50,798 bases of DNA, taken from NCBI GenBank assembly GCA_018241325.1, contig JAFEEB010000014.1, forward strand, positions 21,959-72,756, in the 5' to 3' direction. The notes under the pieces were generated by a model. That model was not told the DNA's origin. It saw nothing but the letters and a program-made list of their open reading frames with translations, and made no database searches. Made by a program: the position numbers and the translations under genes. Shown here piece by piece: positions 1 through 9,292 of this stretch (its first letter is position 1; the number at the start of each line of letters is the position of its first letter). Origin of the DNA: Pseudomonadota bacterium (GTDB taxonomy: Bacteria > Pseudomonadota > Gammaproteobacteria > Burkholderiales > Burkholderiaceae_C).

Positions 1-252
1 TCCATCATCTACACCGACATCGGCCGCGACGGCATGCTCTCGGGCATCAACGTCGAGGCCACCGTCACGCTGGCGCAGGCGCTGTCGATCCCGGTGATTG
101 CGTCGGGCGGCTTGTCGAGCATGGCCGACATCGAGGCCCTGTGCGCCGTCGAGGGCGAGGGCGTCGAGGGCGTGATCTGCGGGCGCGCCATCTACTCGGG
201 CGACCTGGATTTTGCCGCTGCACAAGAGCGCGCGGACGCACTCAAGGGTTGA
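1..252 (+). CDS. hisA: HisA, phosphoribosylformimino-AICAR ribotide isomerase (C-terminal part)
   Basis: Reading frame 1 is open from the first base and gives the last 83 residues of a (beta/alpha)8 isomerase of histidine biosynthesis. It converts ProFAR to PRFAR, the substrate of HisF/HisH. Visible are TDIGRDGM, which carries the second catalytic aspartate of the HisA family, the phosphate-binding strand VIASGG, and the final loop [11 protein letters not shown]. The family is about 245 residues, so roughly two thirds lie upstream of the window. The paralogue hisF follows, but 767 bp separate the two because a toxin-antitoxin pair sits between them on the other strand. Confidence 0.95.
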   Translation, partial: SIIYTDIGRDGMLSGINVEATVTLAQALSIPVIASGGLSSMADIEALCAVEGEGVEGVICGRAIYSGDLDFAAAQERADALKG

Positions 253-265
253 AAAGATTCCGGCA

Positions 266-281
266 GGCGCGTCTTCGCGCC
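266..281. terminator. Hairpin between convergent hisA and vapC
   Basis: GGCGCG, loop tctt, CGCGCC form a perfect 6-bp stem between the hisA stop (252) and the stop of the opposite-strand PIN gene (296). No T-run follows, so a bidirectional terminator role is only inferred from the position. Confidence 0.4.
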
Positions 282-295
282 AAGTGCTGCGGACT

Positions 296-691
296 TCAGC
301 GAATCACCTGCACGTGCACACCCGTCGCCGCCTCGTCCAAATCGGCCCACGCTCGGTCTGCGGTGACGGCCGTCGCCCCCATGCCGCGCGCCAGCGCCAG
401 GCAAGCGCGATCGCCCAGCGACAAACCCAGCTCGCGCGTCGTGGCCCGCAACAGCGCGCTGGTGCTGGCTTGCTCGACATCGAAGTCGATGGCTTGCACG
501 TCCATTTGGTGCAACAGGCGGCGCCATTCGTCGGGAGCCAGCCCTTTGTCCACCAGCTTGCTGCCCACTTCGGCCACGTTGACGCTGCTGGCCACGCACT
601 CATGGTCTTCGAGCAGCGCGTCCACCACGGCGCTGCCCCGCTCGTTCTGAACCAGCGCCAGCAGCGCCGAAGCATCCAGCACGTACAACAT
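296..691 (-). CDS. vapC: VapC-type PIN-domain ribonuclease toxin
   Basis: A 131-residue PIN-domain protein beginning MLYVLDASALLALV. The four acidic residues expected of the Mg2+-dependent PIN RNase site are at D6, E41 (NVAEV), D94 (SLGDRACLALA) and D112 (TADRAW). PIN toxins of type II systems cleave RNA and are neutralised by the protein encoded just upstream. The gene follows the AbrB-type antitoxin gene by 9 bp on the minus strand, the usual antitoxin-first order. All key residues are intact, so it could be active. The subfamily substrate (tRNA or rRNA) cannot be told from sequence. Confidence 0.88.
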   Translation of the reverse strand: MLYVLDASALLALVQNERGSAVVDALLEDHECVASSVNVAEVGSKLVDKGLAPDEWRRLLHQMDVQAIDFDVEQASTSALLRATTRELGLSLGDRACLALARGMGATAVTADRAWADLDEAATGVHVQVIR

Positions 692-700
692 GGCGTGCGA

Positions 701-958
701 TTACTCGCGTGCCGCTTCGGCGCGGCGTTCGGCAATCAGCTCACCGGCCAGGCTCACGTCCTTCGGCACCTTCAGGCGTTTCATCGTTTGGGCAAAATAC
801 GCCCGCCGTTGCGCCGTGCGGTGGCTGGCCGAGGTCAGCACCAAGCTACCATCCCTGACTTCGGCATAAATCCGCGTGCCGGGCTTGAAGCCCAGTTGCT
901 CGCGCAGGGCCACCGGCACCAGCACGCGGCCATTGTCGGAAATGCTCAGTGTGGTCAT
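701..958 (-). CDS. vapB: VapB-type antitoxin, AbrB/SpoVT-like DNA-binding protein
   Basis: An 85-residue protein. Residues 1-45 form a swapped-hairpin AbrB/MazE-like domain (GRVLVPVALREQLGFKPG, then a short beta segment ending SLVL). The C-terminal half is charged and helical (KRLKVPKDVSLAGELIAE) and would wrap the toxin. The pairing with a PIN toxin 9 bp downstream supports a VapB role. Such antitoxins usually repress their own promoter with the toxin as co-repressor; a small repeat at 972-995 upstream of the start could be the operator. The pair lies inside the histidine gene cluster on the opposite strand, which suggests later insertion. Confidence 0.85.
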   Translation of the reverse strand: MTTLSISDNGRVLVPVALREQLGFKPGTRIYAEVRDGSLVLTSASHRTAQRRAYFAQTMKRLKVPKDVSLAGELIAERRAEAARE

Positions 959-971
959 AAGTCACTTTTGA

Positions 972-995
972 TGTCAGAAATTTGATTCTGTCAGA
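972..995. promoter_or_regulatory. Candidate operator between vapB and hisF
   Basis: The 61-bp divergent spacer between vapB and hisF contains the direct repeat TGTCAGA at 972-978 and 989-995 (17-bp pitch) and an overlapping inverted repeat CAGAA (975-979) / TTCTG (986-990). Paired sites of this size are typical of VapB operators. No footprint evidence exists here, so the call rests on position and symmetry. Confidence 0.3.
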
Positions 996-1019
996 TTGAT
1001 GGAAATTGTCAAACAAGCA

Positions 1020-1799
1020 ATGCTCGCCAAACGCATCATCCCCTGCCTGGACGTGACCGGCGGTCGCGTGGTCAAGGGCGTCAACTTCGTCGAACTGCGC
1101 GACGCGGGCGACCCGGTGGAGATCGCCGCGCGCTACAACGAGCAGGGTGCCGACGAGCTCACTTTTCTGGACATCACCGCCACCAGCGACGGGCGCGACC
1201 TGATCCTGCCCATCATCGAGGCGGTGGCCAGCCAGGTCTTCATTCCGCTCACCGTGGGCGGCGGCGTGCGCACCGTGGCCGACGTGCGCCGGCTGCTCAA
1301 TGCCGGTGCCGACAAGACCAGCTTCAATTCGGCCGCCATCGCCAACCCGCAGGTGATCCGTGACGCCTCGGCCAAGTACGGCGCGCAATGCATCGTGGTG
1401 GCCATCGACGCGCGCCGGCGCACCGGCGACGACCTGGCCGCGCGCGGCGAAGGCTGGGACGTGTACAGCCACGGCGGGCGGCAAAACACGGGCCTCGACG
1501 CCGTGGCCTGGGCGCGCCGGATGGCCGAATACGGCGCCGGCGAGATCCTGCTGACCAGCATGGACCGCGACGGCACCCAGATCGGGTTCGACCTGGAACT
1601 GACGCGCGCGGTCAGCGATGCGGTGGATGTGCCCGTGATCGCCTCGGGCGGCGTGGGCACGCTCGATCACCTGGCCGACGGCATCCAGACCGGCGGCGCC
1701 GACGCGGTGCTGGCCGCCAGCATCTTTCACTACGGCACCTTCACCGTCGCGCAGGCCAAGCAGCACATGGCCGGGCGTGGCATTCCGGTGCGCCTGTAA
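1020..1799 (+). CDS. hisF: HisF, imidazole glycerol phosphate synthase cyclase subunit
   Basis: A 259-residue (beta/alpha)8 cyclase. With HisH glutaminase it converts PRFAR plus ammonia to IGP and AICAR. The ATG at 1020 is chosen because it gives the family N-terminus [12 protein letters not shown], placing the catalytic aspartates at D11 and D130 (VVAID) as in characterised HisF; an upstream in-frame TTG (996) and ATG (999) would add 7-8 residues. Phosphate sites TVGGGV and IASGGVG are present. No strong Shine-Dalgarno is seen. Because the vapBC pair separates it from hisA, hisF probably needs its own promoter in the 958-1020 gap or read-through from hisA. Confidence 0.96.
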   Translation: MLAKRIIPCLDVTGGRVVKGVNFVELRDAGDPVEIAARYNEQGADELTFLDITATSDGRDLILPIIEAVASQVFIPLTVGGGVRTVADVRRLLNAGADKTSFNSAAIANPQVIRDASAKYGAQCIVVAIDARRRTGDDLAARGEGWDVYSHGGRQNTGLDAVAWARRMAEYGAGEILLTSMDRDGTQIGFDLELTRAVSDAVDVPVIASGGVGTLDHLADGIQTGGADAVLAASIFHYGTFTVAQAKQHMAGRGIPVRL

Positions 1800-1970
1800 G
1801 CCGGTGCGCTCGCACAGCCCCATGTCACGGCGCCGGCACATCCACTCCCATTTTCCCGTCTGGCCGCCGCCCGCAGGCCCGCTTGATCTGCATCATTTCG
1901 GCGCCATGCCGGCCACCGGTGGCGCGTGTTCCAATTCCGTGTGTGATTTCCGTTTGTCGAGGAGCCTCTT

Positions 1971-3314
1971 TTGACCCCCCAAAGCCTTGAAGATTTCATG
2001 GGCGCCATCCAGCGCCGCGACCCCGGTCAGCCCGAATTTTTGCAAGCCGTGCGCGAGGTCGTGATCTCGCTGTGGCCCTTTCTCGAAAAGAACCCCAGGT
2101 ACCGGGAATACGGCGTGCTCGAGCGCCTGTGCGAGCCCGACCGCGCGATTCAGTTTCGCGTGGCGTGGGTGGACGACCAGGGCCAGACGCAGGTCAACCG
2201 CGCCTTTCGCGTGCAGCACAACATGGCCATCGGCCCCTACAAGGGCGGCATGCGCTTTCACCCCAGCGTCAACCTGTCGATCCTGAAGTTCCTGGGTTTC
2301 GAGCAGACCTTCAAGAACGCGCTGACCACGCTGCCCATGGGCGGCGGCAAGGGCGGCAGCGACTTCGACCCCAAGGGCAAGAGCGACGGCGAGGTGATGC
2401 GCTTTTGCCAGGCGCTGATGTGCGAGCTGTATCGCCACCTGGGTGCCGACACCGACGTGCCCGCGGGCGACATCGGCGTGGGCGGGCGCGAGGTCGGCTT
2501 CATGGCCGGCATGATGAAAAAGCTGGCCAACAACGCCAGCAGCGTGTTCACCGGCAAGGGCATTGCCTTTGGCGGCAGCCTGATGCGCCCCGAGGCCACG
2601 GGCTACGGCACGGTGTACTTCGCGCAGGAGATGCTGCGCCGCAAGCAGATGGGCTTCGACGGGCGCACCGTCAGCATCTCGGGCTCGGGCAACGTCGCGC
2701 AATACGCGGCCGAGAAGGCCATGGAGCTGGGCGCCAAGGTGGTCACGCTGTCCGACTCGGGCGGCACCCTGGTGCACGAGCACGGCCTGACGCACGGCAT
2801 GCTGCAGGACCTGATGGAGTTCAAGAACGTGCAGCGCGGGCGCTTGCAGGACTTCTGCAAGGAGCACAAGCTCAAGTTTGCCGCCGGCAAGCGCCCCTGG
2901 CACGTGCCGGTGGACATCGCGCTGCCCTGCGCCACGCAAAACGAATTGGACGCCGCGGATGCCAAGCACCTGATCGGCAACGGCGTGGTCTGCGTGGCCG
3001 AGGGCGCCAACATGCCCAGCACGCTGGAGGCGGTGGACGCCTTTCTGGCCGCCGGCACCCTGTACGCGCCGGGCAAGGCCAGCAACGCCGGCGGCGTGGC
3101 CACCTCGGGCCTGGAGATGAGCCAGAACGCCATGCGCCTGTCCTGGTCGCACAGCGACGTGGACCTGCGCCTGCACGAGATCATGAAGGACATCCACGGC
3201 AACTGCGTGCGCCACGGCGAGCGCGAAGACGGCACGGTGAACTACGTCGAGGGCGCCAACGTCGCCGGCTTTGTGAAAATTGCCGATGCCATGCTCGCTC
3301 AGGGCGTTTATTGA
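1971..3314 (+). CDS. gdhA: Glutamate dehydrogenase, hexameric type, probably NADP-dependent
   Basis: A 447-residue protein, the same length as Escherichia coli GdhA. It reductively aminates 2-oxoglutarate to glutamate. Start is TTG at 1971, preceded by the strong ribosome site GAGGAG at about 1960. The active-site segment PMGGGKGGSDFDPKG carries the substrate lysine at K127, and the Rossmann part contains VSISGSGNVAQYAAEKA. Assignment as the NADP enzyme follows from small size and similarity to the bacterial biosynthetic class. It sits between hisF and hisI, interrupting the histidine cluster, on the same strand; the 171-bp spacer upstream holds no other gene. Confidence 0.94.
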   Translation: MTPQSLEDFMGAIQRRDPGQPEFLQAVREVVISLWPFLEKNPRYREYGVLERLCEPDRAIQFRVAWVDDQGQTQVNRAFRVQHNMAIGPYKGGMRFHPSVNLSILKFLGFEQTFKNALTTLPMGGGKGGSDFDPKGKSDGEVMRFCQALMCELYRHLGADTDVPAGDIGVGGREVGFMAGMMKKLANNASSVFTGKGIAFGGSLMRPEATGYGTVYFAQEMLRRKQMGFDGRTVSISGSGNVAQYAAEKAMELGAKVVTLSDSGGTLVHEHGLTHGMLQDLMEFKNVQRGRLQDFCKEHKLKFAAGKRPWHVPVDIALPCATQNELDAADAKHLIGNGVVCVAEGANMPSTLEAVDAFLAAGTLYAPGKASNAGGVATSGLEMSQNAMRLSWSHSDVDLRLHEIMKDIHGNCVRHGEREDGTVNYVEGANVAGFVKIADAMLAQGVY

Positions 3315-3336
3315 CAACCCCCGTCCGGTATTGACT

Positions 3337-3357
3337 CCCTCTCCCTCTGGGAGAGGG
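3337..3357. terminator. Perfect 9-bp hairpin after gdhA
   Basis: CCCTCTCCC, loop tct, GGGAGAGGG lies 22 bp after the gdhA stop and is followed by gcaggggtgagggcg. This CCTCTCCC-type palindrome resembles a repeat scattered through many proteobacterial genomes (recalled, not searched). A second short hairpin, GCCCC-aaa-GGGGC, is at 3501-3513. The remainder of the 248-bp gap to hisI shows no gene. A transcription-end or mRNA-protecting role is inferred. Confidence 0.55.
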
Positions 3358-3562
3358 CAGGGGTGAGGGCGGGGCGCTGAATCGAGCCGCCGCGCGTCGG
3401 GCGCCGCTGCCCCGCACCCCAGCCCGGGGCTGGCGGCCAGACGCCGCCACTCTTCCGGCCGTGCAGTTCCGCGCAGGCAGAACTGGAGCCGCGGCCTTCA
3501 GCCCCAAAGGGGCGAGGGAGCAGGGCAGGGCGGCTGCCACGCGGATCGCGGAGAATCCCCTC

Positions 3563-3952
3563 ATGAACTGGTTGGACGACATCAAGTGGGACGCGCAAGG
3601 CCTGGTGCCCGCGATCGCGCAGGAGCAAGGCACGGGTGACGTGCTGATGCTGGCCTGGATGAACCGCGAGGCGCTGGCCAAGACGGCCGAGCTGGGCCGC
3701 GCGGTGTATTTCAGCCGCTCGCGCAAGCGGCTGTGGTTCAAGGGCGAAGCCTCGGGCCACGTGCAGCAGGTGCACGAAATCCGCATCGACTGCGACCAGG
3801 ACGTGGTGCTGCTCAAAGTCACGCAGCTGGGCCACCAGCCGGGCATTGCCTGCCACACGGGGCGGCACAGCTGCTTTTTCAGCGTGCTGAAGGACGGCGC
3901 CTGGCAAGCCGTCGATCCGGTCTTGAAAGACCCCGAATCCATCTATAAATAA
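3563..3952 (+). CDS. hisI: HisI, phosphoribosyl-AMP cyclohydrolase
   Basis: A 129-residue zinc enzyme that opens the adenine ring of PR-AMP, step 3 of histidine synthesis. Start ATG 3563 follows GGAGAA at 3550 and gives [10 protein letters not shown]. Conserved blocks are [23 protein letters not shown] and the metal-binding run with three cysteines in IDCDQD, GIACHTG and HSCFF. It is the single-domain form, as in other betaproteobacteria, with the pyrophosphohydrolase encoded separately by hisE 5 bp downstream. The open frame extends upstream to 3461, but that extension lacks family similarity. Confidence 0.96.
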   Translation: MNWLDDIKWDAQGLVPAIAQEQGTGDVLMLAWMNREALAKTAELGRAVYFSRSRKRLWFKGEASGHVQQVHEIRIDCDQDVVLLKVTQLGHQPGIACHTGRHSCFFSVLKDGAWQAVDPVLKDPESIYK

Positions 3953-3957
3953 GGGCC

Positions 3958-4359
3958 ATGTCGCAACAAGACGTCCTGGCGCACCTCACCGCCGTCATCG
4001 AAAGCCGCAAGCCGGCGGCCGGGGGCAACCCCGACACCAGCTACGTCGCGCGCCTGCTGCACAAGGGCCCCGACGCCTTCCTCAAGAAGATCGGCGAGGA
4101 AGCCACCGAGGTGGTGATGGCCGCCAAGGACGCCGAGCACCAGCCCGGCGTGGCGCAGGCGCGCGAAAAAATCGTGGCCGAGATGGCCGACCTGTGGTTT
4201 CATGGCATGGTGGCGCTGGCGCACTTCGGCCTGTCGTCCGCCGACGTGGTGGCCGAGCTGGCGCGCCGCGAGGGCCTGTCGGGCATCGAGGAAAAGGCGC
4301 TGCGCAAGGTGCGCGAGCGCGAATCGACCGAAATCAACGACCGAGGAGCCGGTGCATGA
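3958..4359 (+). CDS. hisE: HisE, phosphoribosyl-ATP pyrophosphatase
   Basis: A 133-residue, all-alpha MazG-like pyrophosphohydrolase that turns PR-ATP into PR-AMP, feeding HisI. The acidic metal-binding helices are visible as [16 protein letters not shown] and [13 protein letters not shown]. It starts 5 bp after hisI, and its stop overlaps the next start in an ATGA, so hisI, hisE and the DUF4870-like gene are likely translated from one mRNA. The C-terminal tail [15 protein letters not shown] is longer than in many homologues and probably disordered. Confidence 0.95.
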   Translation: MSQQDVLAHLTAVIESRKPAAGGNPDTSYVARLLHKGPDAFLKKIGEEATEVVMAAKDAEHQPGVAQAREKIVAEMADLWFHGMVALAHFGLSSADVVAELARREGLSGIEEKALRKVRERESTEINDRGAGA

Positions 4360-4751
4360 GCAACAACGACATCATCGACGTGACCACCAAGGGCGCGCCG
4401 CCCGAGGACAGCCTCAAGACCTGGGGCTGGGTCAGCTACATCCTGCACCTGATCGTGGCCGTGGCGGCCGTCGTTCCGGGCGCGCAGGTCAGTATTGCGC
4501 TGCTCATCATCGCGCTGGTGATGGACCTGGTGAAGCGCGACGATGCGGCGGGCACCTGGCAGGCCAGCCATTTCAGCTGGCGCATCCGCACCGTGCTGTG
4601 GGCGGGCGTGCTCTACGTGCTCACGTTTCCTCTTTTCCTGTTGTTCTATCTGCCGGGCGCCATTGCCTGGCTGGTCATTTCGGTCTGGTTCCTGTATCGC
4701 ATCGTCCGGGGCATGGTGGCGATGAACGCCGGCAAGCCGATCGATGGCTGA
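4356..4751 (+). CDS. Small integral membrane protein, DUF4870-like
   Basis: A 131-residue protein with a polar N-terminus (about residues 1-25) followed by hydrophobic segments near [43 protein letters not shown] and [19 protein letters not shown]. The segment pattern and the YRIVRGM-type ending match DUF4870 family proteins, whose function is unknown. Its ATG overlaps the hisE stop (ATGA) and its own end overlaps the next start by 8 bp. Coupling to hisE is positional and does not imply a role in histidine synthesis. Confidence 0.75.
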   Translation: MSNNDIIDVTTKGAPPEDSLKTWGWVSYILHLIVAVAAVVPGAQVSIALLIIALVMDLVKRDDAAGTWQASHFSWRIRTVLWAGVLYVLTFPLFLLFYLPGAIAWLVISVWFLYRIVRGMVAMNAGKPIDG

Positions 4752-5802
4752 GCCGCGAGCGGGCGCGCCGCGCACCCGCACCCCCCGCCTGCGCGGCGCC
4801 AAGACGGACGGCCCGCGCGAGGTCAACCTGGCGCTGCAAGGCGGCGGCTCGCACGGCGCCTTCACCTGGGGCGTGCTGGATGCCCTGCTGGAGGACGGCC
4901 GCTTGGCCTTCGAGGGCGCCAGCGGCACCAGCGCCGGCGCCATGAACGCCGTGGTGCTGGCCCACGCCCTCACCCGCGCGCGCCTGGACGGCTTGAAAGG
5001 CCAGGATGCGCACGAGGCGGCGCGCGCCGCCTTGTCCGCTTTCTGGGGGCAGGTGGGCCTGCTGGGCAACTTCAGCGCCGGTCTGCCCTTGCCGGCGGCG
5101 CAGGCCGTGGCATCGTGGTGGGCGCAGTGGCTTTCGCCGGCGCAAACCAACCCGCTGGGCGTCAACCCCTTGCGGACCCTGCTGGGCCGACAGGTCGATT
5201 TCGAGCTGCTGGCGCGCGGGGAGGCGATGAAGGTGTTCGTCTGTGCCACCAACGTGCGCACCGGCGTCGGCGAGGTGTTCAGCGACAAGCGCCTGACGGT
5301 GGATGCCGTCATGGCCTCGGCCTGTCTGCCCACGGTGTTCAAGCCGGTGGAGATCAAGGGTGAGCTGTACTGGGACGGCGGCTACTCGGGCAACCCCGCC
5401 ATCTATCCGCTGATCTACAACACGCGCAGCAGCGACGTGGTGCTGGTGCAGATCAACCCGGTGGCGGTCAAGTTCGACGCCAGCGCCGGCGCGCAGGACA
5501 TCATGGATCGCGTCAACGAGATCACCTTCAATGCGCCGCTGCTGGCCGAGTTTCGCGCCATCGACTTCGTGGCCCGCCTGCTCGACGAGGGGCGGCTGGA
5601 CCCCGCTCGCTACAAGAAGATGCTGCTGCACCGCGTGGACGGCGGCGCGGCGCTGGCCGGTTTTGGCGCCACCAGCAAGCTGCGCGCCGACGCTCCGTTT
5701 TTGCAGCGCCTGTTCGAGCTGGGCCGTGGCGTCGGCCAGCGCTGGCTGAAGACCCACGTCGAGCACATCGGCGTGCAAAGCACCGCCACCGAAGCCGAGT
5801 AA
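4744..5802 (+). CDS. Patatin-like phospholipase family protein
   Basis: A 352-residue acyl hydrolase of the patatin fold. The oxyanion loop is GGGSHG, the nucleophile is S63 in GTSAG, and the catalytic partner is D211 in WDGGYSGN; all are intact, so lipid acyl hydrolase activity is expected. No clear signal peptide is present (the start [18 protein letters not shown] is basic and polar), so it is probably cytoplasmic or peripheral. It overlaps the preceding gene by 8 bp (ATGGCTGA). The substrate is unknown; related bacterial proteins act on phospholipids or polyhydroxyalkanoate-type esters. Confidence 0.88.
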   Translation: MAEPRAGAPRTRTPRLRGAKTDGPREVNLALQGGGSHGAFTWGVLDALLEDGRLAFEGASGTSAGAMNAVVLAHALTRARLDGLKGQDAHEAARAALSAFWGQVGLLGNFSAGLPLPAAQAVASWWAQWLSPAQTNPLGVNPLRTLLGRQVDFELLARGEAMKVFVCATNVRTGVGEVFSDKRLTVDAVMASACLPTVFKPVEIKGELYWDGGYSGNPAIYPLIYNTRSSDVVLVQINPVAVKFDASAGAQDIMDRVNEITFNAPLLAEFRAIDFVARLLDEGRLDPARYKKMLLHRVDGGAALAGFGATSKLRADAPFLQRLFELGRGVGQRWLKTHVEHIGVQSTATEAE

Positions 5803-5834
5803 CCGCCACTGCCCGCCGCAAGGAGCCCTTTTGC

Positions 5835-6209
5835 ATGAGCGCCACACCATCGCACGACCCGAACTGCATCTTCTGCATGATCGTCGCCGGCCAGATCCCG
5901 TCCAGAAAGGTCCACGAGGACGATGAACTGCTGGCCTTTCACGACATCGCCCCTTGGGCGCCCGTGCACTTTCTGATCATCCCCAAGGCGCACATCGCCT
6001 CCATGATGAGCGTGGGTCCCGAGCACGAGCGCCTGCTGGGCCGCATGATGGCGCTGGCGCCCCGGCTGGCCATGGAACAGGGTTGCAACCCCTATCCGGC
6101 GGGCGGGTTTCGTCTGGTTGTCAACACCGGCACCGAGGCGGGGCAGGAGGTGCATCACCTGCATCTGCACGTCATCGGTGGGCCGCGGCCCTGGCGCAAA
6201 GGCCTTTGA
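5835..6209 (+). CDS. HIT-family nucleotide hydrolase, HinT-like
   Basis: A 124-residue histidine-triad protein. The triad HLHLH spans H108, H110 and H112, preceded by [12 protein letters not shown], as in HinT-type purine phosphoramidases that hydrolyse AMP-lysine and related adducts. An N-terminal [12 protein letters not shown] with two cysteines may bind zinc, as in several HIT proteins. Start ATG 5835 follows AAGGAG at 5820. It lies just upstream of tatA in the same direction; the linkage of hint-like genes to tatABC is common in this group, but no functional link is known. Confidence 0.93.
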   Translation: MSATPSHDPNCIFCMIVAGQIPSRKVHEDDELLAFHDIAPWAPVHFLIIPKAHIASMMSVGPEHERLLGRMMALAPRLAMEQGCNPYPAGGFRLVVNTGTEAGQEVHHLHLHVIGGPRPWRKGL

Positions 6210-6256
6210 GCGCGCGTCGCCGGCGCGTGCCGGAACCGCGCGGCACCCCCGCAGTC

Positions 6257-6262
6257 TAAAAT
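6257..6262 (+). promoter_or_regulatory. Candidate -10 element (TAAAAT) upstream of tatA
   Basis: TCTAAAATC lies 41 bp before tatA. The same TAnAATC pattern occurs upstream of petA, tRNA-Thr, dusB, yqgE and in the thiD-pilG spacer, which makes it a plausible sigma-70 -10 box in this genome. No convincing -35 is seen. Confidence 0.35.
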
Positions 6263-6303
6263 CAGCACAGAAGCGCCCAAACGCCGGCGCAAGGAGTAGC
6301 ACC

Positions 6304-6540
6304 ATGGGTTCATTTTCGATTTGGCACTGGTTGATCGTGCTGCTGATCGTGGTCATGATTTTCGGCACCAAGAAGCTCAAGAACATCGGCTCCGACCTGG
6401 GCGGCGCCGTCAAGGGCTTCAAGGACGGCATGAAGGACGGCGCGGCCGATGCGCCGGCCGACGCGCCGGCCGGGCAGGTCACCAACAGCACCCCGGCGCA
6501 CAAGGACACCATCGACGTCGAGGCCAAGCAAAAAGGCTGA
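6304..6540 (+). CDS. tatA: TatA, twin-arginine translocase pore-forming subunit
   Basis: A 78-residue protein with one N-terminal membrane helix ([17 protein letters not shown]), the hinge [10 protein letters not shown], an amphipathic helix and an acidic/alanine-rich tail. TatA oligomers form the passage for folded proteins delivered by TatBC. Start ATG 6304 follows AAGGAG at 6291. tatB begins 20 bp after its stop. The Rieske protein encoded at 15118 may be one of its cargo proteins. Confidence 0.96.
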   Translation: MGSFSIWHWLIVLLIVVMIFGTKKLKNIGSDLGGAVKGFKDGMKDGAADAPADAPAGQVTNSTPAHKDTIDVEAKQKG

Positions 6541-6560
6541 TGGCCACCGGTTTCTGATTC

Positions 6561-7034
6561 GTGCTTGATCTCGGCATCTCCAAGATGGCGCTGATCGGGG
6601 CCGTGGCCCTGATCGTCATCGGCCCCGAAAAATTGCCGCGCGTGGCCCGCACCGTGGGCACGCTGCTGGGCAAGGCGCAGCGCTACGTGGCCGACGTCAA
6701 GGCCGAAGTCAACCGCGCCATGGACGTCGACGAGCTCAAGAAGATGAAGGAGACCGTCGAGTCGGCCGGCCGCGAGGTCGAGCAGGGCATCCGGGAGACC
6801 TCGGCGTCCTTCGAGAAGGACTGGAGCGAGGCCACCGCCGGCCTGGATGCGCCCCACCCCGACGACCCGCTGCCCGATGGCGGCTGGACGCCTGCGCCCG
6901 AATACCGCCGCCCCAACAAGAACTGGCGCGTCAAGCGTGGCGCCACGCCCCAGTGGTACAAGGCGCGCCAGGGCGTGCGCCGCCAGGTGCAGTCCGGTGC
7001 GGCGCGCGTGGCGCGCTTTCGGCCGAAAAGGTGA
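6561..7034 (+). CDS. tatB: TatB, twin-arginine translocase subunit
   Basis: A 157-residue protein with a GTG start at 6561 giving [20 protein letters not shown], the usual TatB N-terminal membrane helix with the [13 protein letters not shown] hinge. A long charged helix follows ([20 protein letters not shown]), then a proline-rich and basic tail. With TatC it forms the receptor for RR signal peptides. tatC is separated by 187 bp occupied by a palindromic repeat, so TatC supply may not be fixed to that of TatAB. Confidence 0.95.
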   Translation: MLDLGISKMALIGAVALIVIGPEKLPRVARTVGTLLGKAQRYVADVKAEVNRAMDVDELKKMKETVESAGREVEQGIRETSASFEKDWSEATAGLDAPHPDDPLPDGGWTPAPEYRRPNKNWRVKRGATPQWYKARQGVRRQVQSGAARVARFRPKR

Positions 7035-7221
7035 TCACCCCCTTGCTCCACTCGCTGCGCGATGTTCCGGCATCTCCCCTCAAGCGGGCTGAGCCTGCGC
7101 ACAAAACGTCCAGCGGACGTTTTGTTGGCTGGCGAAGAGCCGGGCCCGTGGCCGGGGAAACCCCGGCCACGTCGATCGCTGGCATGACCTGCTTCGCGGC
7201 CTTAAGACTCTTTGAGTTCGC
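7035..7221 (+). repeat. Palindromic intergenic repeat between tatB and tatC
   Basis: The spacer contains CTCCACTCGCTGCGCGATGT, two strong hairpins, and a CTGCTTCGCGGCC then CTTTGAGTT ending. Hairpin one is ACAAAACGTCC (7101-7111), loop agc, GGACGTTTTGT (7115-7125). Hairpin two is CGTGGCCGGGG (7147-7157), loop aaa, CCCCGGCCACG (7161-7171). Both stems are perfect over 11 bp. The same order of motifs (CACTCGCTGCGCGATGTTTC, GGCCGGGG-aga-CCCCGGCC, GCCTGCTCCGCGGCC, CTTTGGGT) recurs at 42070 and twice at 49032, defining a dispersed family. The first hairpin is particular to this copy. No coding sequence is seen in it. Confidence 0.85.
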
Positions 7222-8025
7222 ATGAGTAGTCCCAAACCCGACCCCGACGACGAACTGGCCGGCACCGAGCAGCCCTTCGTCGCGCACCTGATGGAGCTGC
7301 GAGACCGGCTGATCAAGTCCATCGTGGCCGTCGGCGTCGTGGCTGGCGTGCTGGCCATCTACCCGGGCCCCGGCCACCTGTACGACCTGCTGGCGCAGCC
7401 GCTGATCGCGCACCTGCCCCACGGCGCCACGCTGATCGCCACCTCGGTCATCTCGCCTTTCATGGTGCCGCTGAAAATTCTGCTGATGGCGGCCTTCATG
7501 ATCGCGCTGCCGGTGGTGCTCTACCAGGTCTGGGCCTTCGTGGCGCCGGGGCTTTACTCGCACGAAAAGCGCATGGTGCTGCCACTGGTGGTGTCCAGCA
7601 CCCTGCTGTTTTTTTCGGGCGTGGCGTTTTGCTACTTCCTGGTGTTCGGGCGCGTGTTTGCCTTCATCCAGAGTTTTGCGCCCAAGAGCATCACGGCGGC
7701 GCCAGACATCGAGGCCTACCTCAGCTTCGTGCTCACCATGTTCCTGGCCTTCGGCATGGCCTTCGAGGTGCCCATCGCGGTGGTGGTGCTGGCGCGCCTG
7801 GGCGTCGTCAGCGTCGAGCAGCTCAAGCACTTTCGCGGCTACTTCATCGTGCTGGCCTTCGTGGTGGCGGCCGTGGTGACGCCGCCCGACGTGGTGTCGC
7901 AGCTGGCGCTGGCCATTCCGATGTGCCTGCTCTACGAGCTGGGCATCTGGGCCGCGCGGGTGTTCATCAAGACCACCACGGCGCCCGAGGACAACGAAGC
8001 CTCCTCCGAAGTCGCCAAGCCCTGA
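7222..8025 (+). CDS. tatC: TatC, twin-arginine translocase receptor subunit
   Basis: A 267-residue polytopic protein with six predicted membrane segments. The family cytoplasmic start HLMELRDRLIKSI recognises the twin-arginine motif; the second conserved loop reads YQVWAFVAPGLYSHEKR. The membrane segment around VVAAVVTPPDVVSQLALAIPM is typical of the C-terminal half. The N-terminal extension MSSPKPDPDDELAGTEQP is acidic and probably soluble. It is followed 26 bp later by a dispersed repeat and then by the convergent Deg protease gene. Confidence 0.97.
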   Translation: MSSPKPDPDDELAGTEQPFVAHLMELRDRLIKSIVAVGVVAGVLAIYPGPGHLYDLLAQPLIAHLPHGATLIATSVISPFMVPLKILLMAAFMIALPVVLYQVWAFVAPGLYSHEKRMVLPLVVSSTLLFFSGVAFCYFLVFGRVFAFIQSFAPKSITAAPDIEAYLSFVLTMFLAFGMAFEVPIAVVVLARLGVVSVEQLKHFRGYFIVLAFVVAAVVTPPDVVSQLALAIPMCLLYELGIWAARVFIKTTTAPEDNEASSEVAKP

Positions 8026-8050
8026 CTCGGTCCTGCGCGTTGCTGCTAGC

Positions 8051-8110
8051 GACGATTTTGGCCGCTGGCCGGCTCTGGATCAGCGCAGGCAGCTATTCAA
8101 ACGATAGCTG
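8051..8110 (+). repeat. Dispersed ~55-bp repeat between convergent tatC and degQ-like gene
   Basis: Begins around GATTTTGGCC and ends CAGCTAT (8090-8096), loop tcaaacg, ATAGCTG (8104-8110), a perfect 7-bp stem. It matches the pattern GGCCTCCAGCGC...GCGC..(C)AGCTATnAAAA..ATAGC seen at 35946, 23916 (inverted), 13131 (inside nif3) and 34903 (inside purH, inverted). The position between two convergent stops would suit a bidirectional terminator. Confidence 0.7.
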
Positions 8111-8137
8111 ACTTGGCCGAACTCGCCGCTCATCCCC

Positions 8138-9292
<1,155 letters not shown>

